Source: JBGZFC01 sp964631255 (lineage in GTDB: Bacteria > Bacteroidota > Bacteroidia > Bacteroidales > Dysgonomonadaceae). From it: a DNA stretch of 28,828 nucleotides. Below, piece after piece: positions 23,061-28,828 of this stretch. Position numbers and translations under genes: made by a program. The stretch spans positions 1 to 28,828 of the forward strand of contig CAZVWS010000027.1 of NCBI GenBank assembly GCA_964631255.1, in the 5' to 3' direction. Each line of letters starts with the position of its first letter. Positions within the stretch are counted from its first letter, which is position 1. Below the pieces are notes generated by a model, which was not told the origin of the DNA, ran no database searches, and saw nothing but the letters and a program-made list of their open reading frames with translations.

Positions 23061-23405
23061 CTAATTGGTCGGGTTCTCCTCGTCCTCTTCTTTCAAATCT
23101 TCTTTGGCTTTTTTAAAGGCTTCTACCACTTTGGCATAATTATCTTTCCAAGAGCCCGATACGGTTTCAAAAAAATTGGCAGCACTCTCTTTTACCACAT
23201 CCCATTTGCTATCGGCAATGGTGTCGAAGCGGTTTAGCCTGTCGGTCAAATCTTCTTTCAATTTGCCCAATTTATCCAACTGTTCGGCATACTCCTCTTT
23301 GGCTTCTTCAGCTACATTGGCAACGCCAACCTTCATTTCATCAATTTTAGCTTCCAGTTGATCTAAAATTTCTTGTGTTTTTTGTTTAAATTCTTGCTTA
23401 TTCAT
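23061..23405 (-). CDS. Small charged coiled-coil protein of unknown function
   Basis: A 114-aa protein from the ATG at 23405. A second in-frame ATG at 23420 would add five residues. AGGA lies 7 nt before the 23405 start. The protein is almost entirely amphipathic helix, rich in Lys, Glu and Asp, with heptad-like spacing (FKQKTQEILDQLEAKIDEM, then YAEQLDKLGKLKEDLTDRL), a short hydrophobic break (about 65-85) and an acidic tail (KEEDEENPTN). It resembles apolipoprotein-like or stress-associated helical proteins, but no family can be named with confidence. There is no signal peptide. It is divergent from adk and close to the MITE-like element. Confidence 0.72.
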   Translation of the reverse strand: MNKQEFKQKTQEILDQLEAKIDEMKVGVANVAEEAKEEYAEQLDKLGKLKEDLTDRLNRFDTIADSKWDVVKESAANFFETVSGSWKDNYAKVVEAFKKAKEDLKEEDEENPTN

Positions 23406-23492
23406 ATCTTGTCCTATCATTTAAAATTCAATAATAAAACAGATATAAACCGATTTTAGTTCAATCTCATTCCCGCCAAAATAAAAAAACTT

Positions 23493-23500
23493 GTATCTTT
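23493..23500 (+). promoter_or_regulatory. Candidate -7 box for the adk-obg operon
   Basis: TATCTTTG fits TAnnTTTG and ends 31 nt before the ATG at 23532. The in-frame TTG at 23499 overlaps it, which rules that codon out as the start. No clear -33 box. Confidence 0.5.
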
Positions 23501-23531
23501 GCAAGATATTCAAACCAAAGAACTGTTTTTT

Positions 23532-24128
23532 ATGTTAAATATTGTAATATTTGGAGCACCCGGTTCAGGCAAAGGCACACAAAGTGAGTTGCTTATAAAA
23601 AAATATGGACTAAAATATGTTTCAACAGGAGAGATATTAAGAGAGAAAATAAAAAAAGGAACACCGAGAGGTAAATTGGCCGATAGCTATATCTCTCGCG
23701 GACAGTTGGTTCCGGACGAAATAGTAATTCCCATGCTCGAAGATTTGATAGCCGACGACGCCAATGCAAATGGTTTCATCTTCGACGGATTTCCCCGTAC
23801 TTTGGCTCAAGGCGAGGCTTTAGACGTTATTTTGAGCAAATATGGAAAAGAAATTTCACTGGTTTTCAATTTGGATGTGCCCGACGATATTTTGATGGCA
23901 CGATTGCTAAACAGAGGCAAAGATTCGGGACGTTCAGACGACAATCTAAAAGTGATAGAATCGCGCTTAGAGGTTTTTCATAACCAAACTGCACCCTTAA
24001 TAGTATTCTACTCCGAACAGAAAAAAATGATACAAATAAAGGGAACAGACTCCATCGAGGAGATTTTTAAATCCATCGAAAAGGAGATAACAACTTATAA
24101 AGAAAAATGGCAGAAGCAAACTTTGTAG
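23532..24128 (+). CDS. adk: Adenylate kinase
   Basis: Catalyses ATP + AMP to 2 ADP in the cytosol. The ATG at 23532 gives 198 aa. The P-loop is GAPGSGKGT (8-16), the AMP-binding segment is STGEILREKI (31-40), DGFPRT lies at 85-90 and the LID is short (GRSDDN at 133-138), lacking the zinc-binding Cys set. This is the short-LID form usual in Bacteroidota. The C-terminal helix is slightly long (EEIFKSIEKEITTYKEKWQKQTL). It is the first gene of a five-gene operon. Its end overlaps obg by 22 nt. Confidence 0.96.
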   Translation: MLNIVIFGAPGSGKGTQSELLIKKYGLKYVSTGEILREKIKKGTPRGKLADSYISRGQLVPDEIVIPMLEDLIADDANANGFIFDGFPRTLAQGEALDVILSKYGKEISLVFNLDVPDDILMARLLNRGKDSGRSDDNLKVIESRLEVFHNQTAPLIVFYSEQKKMIQIKGTDSIEEIFKSIEKEITTYKEKWQKQTL

Positions 24129-25189
24129 ATTACGTAAAAATATTTTGTCGTTCCGGAAAAGGTGGACGAGGTTCTGCCCATTTCAGAAGAGAAAAATATA
24201 TACCAAAAGGAGGACCCGATGGTGGCGATGGTGGCGATGGTGGCAGCATCATCCTAAAAGGTAGCAAACACTATTGGACTCTACTTCATTTACGCTACAA
24301 ACGACACATTTTTGCCCAACACGGCGAGAGTGGATCTAAAGCCCAGCGCACAGGAAAAAAAGGCGACAATGTTATCATTGAAGTGCCATGTGGCACAATT
24401 GCTTACGATGCCGAAACGGGCGAATATCTGTGCGACGTTACCGACGACGGACAAGAGGTCGTATTGCTGAAAGGCGGTAGAGGTGGCTTAGGCAACACCC
24501 GTTTCAAGACCGCCACTAACCAAGCTCCCCGATACGCCCAACCCGGCGAACCATTTGAAGAAAAATGGGTAATCCTGGAGCTAAAACTACTTGCCGATGT
24601 GGGGCTGGTAGGATTTCCCAATGCCGGAAAATCTACATTGCTATCGGTAATGTCGGCTGCCAAACCAAAAATTGGCAACTACCCATTTACCACCCTAAAA
24701 CCCAACCTGGGGATTGTGAGCTACGTGGAAGGAAAATCTTTTGTAATGGCTGATATTCCCGGAATTATTGAAGGTGCGAGCGAAGGCAAAGGTTTGGGTC
24801 TACGATTTTTGCGCCACATAGAACGCAATTCACTGCTGCTGTTTGTCATACCTGCCGATAGCGACGATATTCACAAAGAATACAATATTTTACTCAACGA
24901 GCTCACACAATATAATCCCGAACTGTTGGACAAACAACGGGTACTTGCTATTTCCAAATCAGATATGCTGGATGAGGAGTTGATGTTTGCCTTATCGGAA
25001 GATTTGCCCCCAATACCATACCTATTTATTTCATCTATAACCGGATACGGCATTACAAAATTGAAAGACATTTTGTGGCACGAACTCAATTCGGTAGAAT
25101 TTGAAGAGGAAGATGAAATTCCGTTCGACCCAACTTATAACGATGCCGAGGAGGACGAAGAAGATAACTATTTCGAAGAAGATTTTTAG
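24107..25189 (+). CDS. obg: GTPase Obg (CgtA)
   Basis: A ribosome-associated GTPase needed for 50S assembly and linked to the stringent response. The 360-aa product has the glycine-rich Obg fold (about 1-158, with KGGPDGGDGGDGGS at 34-47, encoded by three copies of a 9-nt unit). The G domain shows G1 GFPNAGKS (169-176), G2 TT (195-196), G3 DIPG (216-219), G4 SKSD (283-286, Ser for the usual Asn) and G5 SS (309-310). An acidic tail (331-360) replaces the longer C-terminal domains of some species. Start overlaps the end of adk by 22 nt. pgeF follows after 2 nt. Confidence 0.96.
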   Translation: MAEANFVDYVKIFCRSGKGGRGSAHFRREKYIPKGGPDGGDGGDGGSIILKGSKHYWTLLHLRYKRHIFAQHGESGSKAQRTGKKGDNVIIEVPCGTIAYDAETGEYLCDVTDDGQEVVLLKGGRGGLGNTRFKTATNQAPRYAQPGEPFEEKWVILELKLLADVGLVGFPNAGKSTLLSVMSAAKPKIGNYPFTTLKPNLGIVSYVEGKSFVMADIPGIIEGASEGKGLGLRFLRHIERNSLLLFVIPADSDDIHKEYNILLNELTQYNPELLDKQRVLAISKSDMLDEELMFALSEDLPPIPYLFISSITGYGITKLKDILWHELNSVEFEEEDEIPFDPTYNDAEEDEEDNYFEEDF

Positions 25190-25191
25190 CA

Positions 25192-26025
25192 ATGATAATC
25201 CATCCTAAATTCAGCAACTTGCTTTTGTTTCGCAATCTGGAAAAATTTCCCGAGATAACCCATTTCTCTACTACCAGAAAGGGCGGCGTGTGCAAAGGAG
25301 CGTATCGCTCGTTCAATTTAGGAAACTATTCGGATGACGACCCAACCAAAATTTACGAAAACCGGAGTGCCTTGGCACGAAATTTCTATTTGCGACACGA
25401 AGACCTCATCACTCCGCACCAAGTGCATGGTTCGGAAGTATTTGTTGTGGATGCCAATTATTTGCAATTGGAGAAAGGCGAAATGTTAAATACCATATAT
25501 GGTTACGACGCGTCTGTAACCAACGAACGAGGTGTTTTTTTGTGTGTAACCACTGCCGATTGTGTGCCTATTTTGTTATACGACACACAAAATCAAGCTA
25601 TTGGTTCCGTTCATGCCGGTTGGCGAGGCACGGTAGGACGAATAGTGGAAAAAACCATCACTCGCATGCAATCCCTTTATGGTACTGACCCGCGAAATAT
25701 TGTTGCTGCCATCGGTCCTGCCATTTGTATGAAACATTACGAAGTAGGCAAAGAGGTAGAAGAGGCTTTTCTCAACAACGGATTTTCGTTGTCGGCGGCG
25801 AACTCTTTTCGACATCCCAAAACAAAAAAAATGCACATCAACTTGAAAGAAATCAATCGGCAAGAGCTGTTGCGATTGGGAGTAGCCAAAGAAAACGTGG
25901 AAAAAACGCGCTATTGTACTTTCAGCAACGACCGACTTTTCTTTTCAGCACGTCGTCAATCGGTACATTCCGGAAGAATGCTCACGGCAATTATGTTGAA
26001 AAATGACATATCTGATTTTGAATGA
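25192..26025 (+). CDS. pgeF: Peptidoglycan editing factor / multicopper-oxidase-like (YfiH, laccase-domain) family
   Basis: A 277-aa cytosolic protein of the YfiH/DUF152 family. In E. coli the homologue removes wrongly incorporated L-Ser from peptidoglycan precursors (an amidase), while purine nucleoside phosphorylase activity is reported for other members. The metal-site residues are all present: PHQVHG (H79), TTADCVP (C124) and SVHAGWRG (H141). Other signatures are FSTTRKGGVC (25-34), NLGNYSDD and IGPAICMKHYEVG, and the end has FSARRQSVHSGRMLT. Normal length. It lies 2 nt after obg and overlaps the next gene by 4 nt (ATGA). Confidence 0.9.
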   Translation: MIIHPKFSNLLLFRNLEKFPEITHFSTTRKGGVCKGAYRSFNLGNYSDDDPTKIYENRSALARNFYLRHEDLITPHQVHGSEVFVVDANYLQLEKGEMLNTIYGYDASVTNERGVFLCVTTADCVPILLYDTQNQAIGSVHAGWRGTVGRIVEKTITRMQSLYGTDPRNIVAAIGPAICMKHYEVGKEVEEAFLNNGFSLSAANSFRHPKTKKMHINLKEINRQELLRLGVAKENVEKTRYCTFSNDRLFFSARRQSVHSGRMLTAIMLKNDISDFE

Positions 26026-27968
26026 AGAAATTTTCGAAACAGCTAAAATACTCACTTTTTACCTTAGCATGTACAATTTTTCTATATGCTTGCGCCAATA
26101 TTGGCATCCCTTCGGGAGGCGATTTTGACGAAAAACCACCCAGAGTGCTCAAGGCAACTCCCAGTTTTAACTCGTTGGGAGTAAGCCAAACAAGATTTGA
26201 AATTTTGTTTGATGAAAACGTGAAAATAGAAAAGCCCAACGAAAAAGTTATCATCACACCGCCCCAACTGAATCAGCCGGTTGTGAAATCGGTTGGCAAA
26301 CGAGTGGTTGTTGAGCTAAACGACAGTCTCATGCAAAATACCACCTACACCATAGATTTTACCGATGCCATTGTAGATAACAACGAGGGCAATCCGCTTG
26401 AAAATTTCTCCCTCTCTTTTTCTACGGGCGAAATATTAGATACAATGGCGGTATCGGGAAAAGTGCTTACAGCCGAAAATTTAGAACCCGTAAGCGGCAT
26501 ATATATTGGTATGCATACCAACTTGAACGACACGGCTTTTACAAAAATACCTTTTGAAAGAATATCGAGAACCAATTCGCGAGGAATTTTTACCGTACGA
26601 GGATTGGCACCCGGCAAATATAAAATTTTTGCTCTGAATGATTTGAACCGAGATTACAAATTCGATAACCCCACGGAGGAAATTGCTTTTCTCGATTCCA
26701 TCATAGTACCTTCTACCGAACAGGCTATAAGACCCGATACCGTGTTCACCGATAGTTTGACGATAGACACTATCAGAATGATAAATTATACCCGACATTT
26801 GCCCGATGACTTGGTTTTAAAAACATTTAAATCGGACTTTAAAAGACAGTACTTTCAAAAATCGGAGCGAAAAACACGCTCTCAACTAACTTTCTATTTT
26901 GCTGCACCTACCGAATTGGCAACATTTACGCTTTTGCAACCAAAAACAACCAATCCCGATTGGTATTTGATGGAAAAAAGTAGCGGAAACGATACTATTT
27001 CGCTGTGGCTCACAGATTCGCTCGTTATCGGGCAAGACAGCATCCGGATAAAATTGGACTATTTAAAAACCGATTTGGAAACCAACATACATGCTTGGCA
27101 ATCCGATACCATCAATTTGACGTACAAAGAGCCGCGCAAACCACAAAGAGACAAAAACAAAGAGGAACCCATTCGTTTTCTTTCTGTCAAACACAATATC
27201 CGTCCCGACCACGATGTTTACGAGCCCATCCGTTTGGAATTGGAATATCCGGTAGAAAAATTTGAAAAAAAACAAGCCACTTTGTATCAAATGATTGATT
27301 CGGTCTTTCAACCACGAGATTACCAGTTGCAAACAGACTCGCTCAATCCGCGAAAATTTATCTTTAAACACAAATGGGAACCCGGAGGGAGATATCGATT
27401 TGCGATTGATTCTGCTGCCGTAACCGCTTATAATGGATTGTGGAACGATAAATTTCAGCAAGATTTTGTTGTGAAATCGTTGGATAAATATGGGAATCTC
27501 ATGTTCGTAATTTCGGGATTGCCAGCCGATAAAACCGCTTATGTAGAACTTCTGGACAAAACGGATAAACCTTTTCGCAAAAAAGTGGTCAAAAACAACG
27601 AAGTGCTATTTTTGGACATCAACCCGGGTACAATTTATGCCCGATTATTTGTGGATGATAACGAAGATGGCATTTGGACTACGGGCAATTACGAACTTGG
27701 TATACAGCCCGAAGAGGTTTATTACTATCCTCGGGCGTACGAAATAAGAGCTTACACCGACCACGAAGAGTCGTGGGATTTGCACGCTGTACCCGTAACA
27801 GAACAGAAACCGTTAGAGATTACAAAAAACAAACCCGAAGAGCGAAAACGCCGAAATCTGAACGAAGAAAAAGAACGGGAAGAGCAGCAACGACTAAACC
27901 AAGGTGGCATGCTGCCAATAGGCACCGGAGGTTCAGCTACTATTCGTCAGATGGGTGGCAAACGTTAG
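26022..27968 (+). CDS. Ig-like domain (Big_5 type) lipoprotein
   Basis: A 648-aa predicted lipoprotein: signal peptide with lipobox LYAC (Cys24). Mature residues about 36-135 form an SbsA/Big_5-type Ig-like domain (PPRVLKATPSFNSLGV, then FEILFDENVKI, VVVELNDSLMQNTTYTIDF, ENFSLSFSTG). Next comes a prealbumin-like beta sandwich (about 142-225: VSGKVLTAENLEPVSGIYI, then FTVRGLAPGKYKIFALNDLNRDYKFD). The remaining 400 residues look beta-rich and repeat related motifs (AYVELLDKTDKPFRKKV, PGTIYARLFVDDNEDGIWTTG). The tail is highly charged (KKNKPEERKRRNLNEEKEREEQ). Function unknown, probably a surface or periplasmic scaffold. Overlaps pgeF by 4 nt. Confidence 0.85.
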   Translation: MKKFSKQLKYSLFTLACTIFLYACANIGIPSGGDFDEKPPRVLKATPSFNSLGVSQTRFEILFDENVKIEKPNEKVIITPPQLNQPVVKSVGKRVVVELNDSLMQNTTYTIDFTDAIVDNNEGNPLENFSLSFSTGEILDTMAVSGKVLTAENLEPVSGIYIGMHTNLNDTAFTKIPFERISRTNSRGIFTVRGLAPGKYKIFALNDLNRDYKFDNPTEEIAFLDSIIVPSTEQAIRPDTVFTDSLTIDTIRMINYTRHLPDDLVLKTFKSDFKRQYFQKSERKTRSQLTFYFAAPTELATFTLLQPKTTNPDWYLMEKSSGNDTISLWLTDSLVIGQDSIRIKLDYLKTDLETNIHAWQSDTINLTYKEPRKPQRDKNKEEPIRFLSVKHNIRPDHDVYEPIRLELEYPVEKFEKKQATLYQMIDSVFQPRDYQLQTDSLNPRKFIFKHKWEPGGRYRFAIDSAAVTAYNGLWNDKFQQDFVVKSLDKYGNLMFVISGLPADKTAYVELLDKTDKPFRKKVVKNNEVLFLDINPGTIYARLFVDDNEDGIWTTGNYELGIQPEEVYYYPRAYEIRAYTDHEESWDLHAVPVTEQKPLEITKNKPEERKRRNLNEEKEREEQQRLNQGGMLPIGTGGSATIRQMGGKR

Positions 27969-27989
27969 TCGGAATAAACAGGCAACAAA

Positions 27990-28790
27990 ATGACAAAACA
28001 AACAAAAAAAATATTTTCTTTACTTCTGCTGTTCATTGCTTTTGCAAGTAGTGTCCACTCGCAATGCGATTTGAAAAACAACGCTTTCAAAAGCGGCGAA
28101 AACATTGTTTACGACCTCTACTTCAATTACGGTATTTTGAGTGCAAAAGCCGGAAATGGCAACTTGAAAACATCTACCATCAACTACAAAGGACAAAATG
28201 TTTTCAATATAAATATGCAGCTAAATACCAGTGGATTAGCAAGGGTGTATAGGGTAAACGACACGTTGACTTCTTATGTAGATAACAACCTGAAACCGCT
28301 GCTTTTTATAAAAAATGCTTTCGAAGGAAAAGATTATTCGCAAGAAGTGCAAACCTTTAACTATGTGAATGGTGCAATCCAAATTCGGGCAAAAAGAGTG
28401 TTCAACGGCACAAAGCAATTCGACGAAAATGTAACCACCAAACAATGTACTTACGACTATTTGTCCGTTTTGCCGCTGATACGCAACTTAGATTATTCGC
28501 AAATGAACCCCGGCGACAAAAAAGAAATCCAGTTTCTCTCGGGCAAAGATATTGTAAAAATGCACGTGAACTACATGGGGAAATCCAAAACAAAAGCCAA
28601 CGACGGAAAAACTTACAACACGATAGATATTTCGCTAACCATTCACGACAAAGCATTTCAAAACAAAAAAGAGGCAATCAGCGCATCCCTTACGGATGAT
28701 GCCAACAGAATCCCCATTATCATAACCACGCATCTCAAAATTGGGGCTGTAAAAGCTCTGATGAAAAACGTGCGCGGACAGAAAAACTAA
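27990..28790 (+). CDS. DUF3108 domain-containing exported protein
   Basis: A 266-aa exported protein with a signal peptide (about 1-24, ending SSVHSQ). The rest is the DUF3108 pattern: FKSGENIVYDLYFNYGILSAKAGNGNL (33-59), VFNINMQLNTSGLARVYRVNDTLTSYVD, then TYDYLSVLPLIRN and a late block TYNTIDISLTIHDKAF, ending with IPIIITTHLKIGAVKALMKNV. The family is all-beta and periplasmic, and its biochemical role is not established. It follows the Ig-like lipoprotein by 21 nt and is the last complete gene in the window. The next 38 nt show no terminator, so the operon may continue. Confidence 0.85.
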   Translation: MTKQTKKIFSLLLLFIAFASSVHSQCDLKNNAFKSGENIVYDLYFNYGILSAKAGNGNLKTSTINYKGQNVFNINMQLNTSGLARVYRVNDTLTSYVDNNLKPLLFIKNAFEGKDYSQEVQTFNYVNGAIQIRAKRVFNGTKQFDENVTTKQCTYDYLSVLPLIRNLDYSQMNPGDKKEIQFLSGKDIVKMHVNYMGKSKTKANDGKTYNTIDISLTIHDKAFQNKKEAISASLTDDANRIPIIITTHLKIGAVKALMKNVRGQKN

Positions 28791-28828
28791 ACAGATACTT
28801 TTTATTTCACGCTTTTATTATTCAATGT

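Noticed and set aside
24210..24246. Tandem 9-nt repeat (GATGGTGGC type, three copies)
   Set aside because: Explained by the conserved glycine-rich DGGDGG segment of the Obg fold.
1..28828. CRISPR array, tRNA/rRNA genes, prophage, toxin-antitoxin or defence system
   Set aside because: No regularly spaced repeats, cloverleaf-like segments, integrase, or small paired toxin genes were seen in any intergenic region.

Overview
The window looks like ordinary core chromosome of a member of the Bacteroidota, most likely the order Bacteroidales. Four things point there. A secreted protein ends in a type IX secretion (T9SS) sorting domain. Several families typical of this phylum are present (DUF4252, DUF3078, DUF4827, the Bacteroidota form of LptE, and DUF1343/NamZ). 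Start codons lack strong Shine-Dalgarno sequences. At least ten gene starts are preceded by the Bacteroidota -7 box TAnnTTTG. The DNA is AT-rich. I see no rRNA, tRNA, CRISPR array, prophage or complete insertion sequence. The genus cannot be fixed from the sequence alone.

Layout, left to right. (1) 121-3297: an MscS-type mechanosensitive channel gene converging on xseA (exonuclease VII large subunit). (2) 3361-5484: a compact minus-strand operon of DUF4252 protein, ECF sigma factor, predicted membrane anti-sigma factor and a second DUF4252 protein. It has an ECF-type promoter in front and a strong terminator behind. (3) 5594-8058: a 701-residue T9SS cargo protein, with hairpins on both sides. 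(4) 8164-10678: a flippase-like membrane protein and the dipeptidase pepD on the minus strand, divergent from rsmA-corA on the plus strand (10835-12611). (5) 12647-14971: a minus-strand run of a MerR-type regulator, a NamZ-like exo-N-acetylmuramidase (DUF1343) and inorganic pyrophosphatase. (6) 15262-16647: a DUF3078 outer-membrane-type protein. (7) 16758-19626: a minus-strand operon of sigma-54 activator, LptE, a Bacteroidota-specific protein and SecG. (8) 19835-21799: DUF4827 lipoprotein and glmM on the minus strand. (9) 22100-23405: a Prx6-like peroxiredoxin, a 150-bp MITE-like inverted-repeat element and a small coiled-coil protein. (10) 23532-28790: a tightly packed plus-strand operon of adk, obg, pgeF, an Ig-like lipoprotein and a DUF3108 protein.

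Much of the content concerns the envelope: peptidoglycan precursor supply (GlmM), peptidoglycan quality control and turnover (PgeF, NamZ), LPS export (LptE), protein export (SecG, T9SS cargo), osmotic protection (MscS) and Mg2+ uptake (CorA). The rest is housekeeping (RsmA, Adk, Obg, Ppa, XseA). No plainly new defence or mobile system is visible. The parts best worth a second look are the ECF sigma/DUF4252 module with its candidate autoregulated promoter, the MITE-like element, the hairpin-rich leader of the T9SS gene, and the uncharacterised envelope proteins co-transcribed with LptE/SecG and with PgeF.
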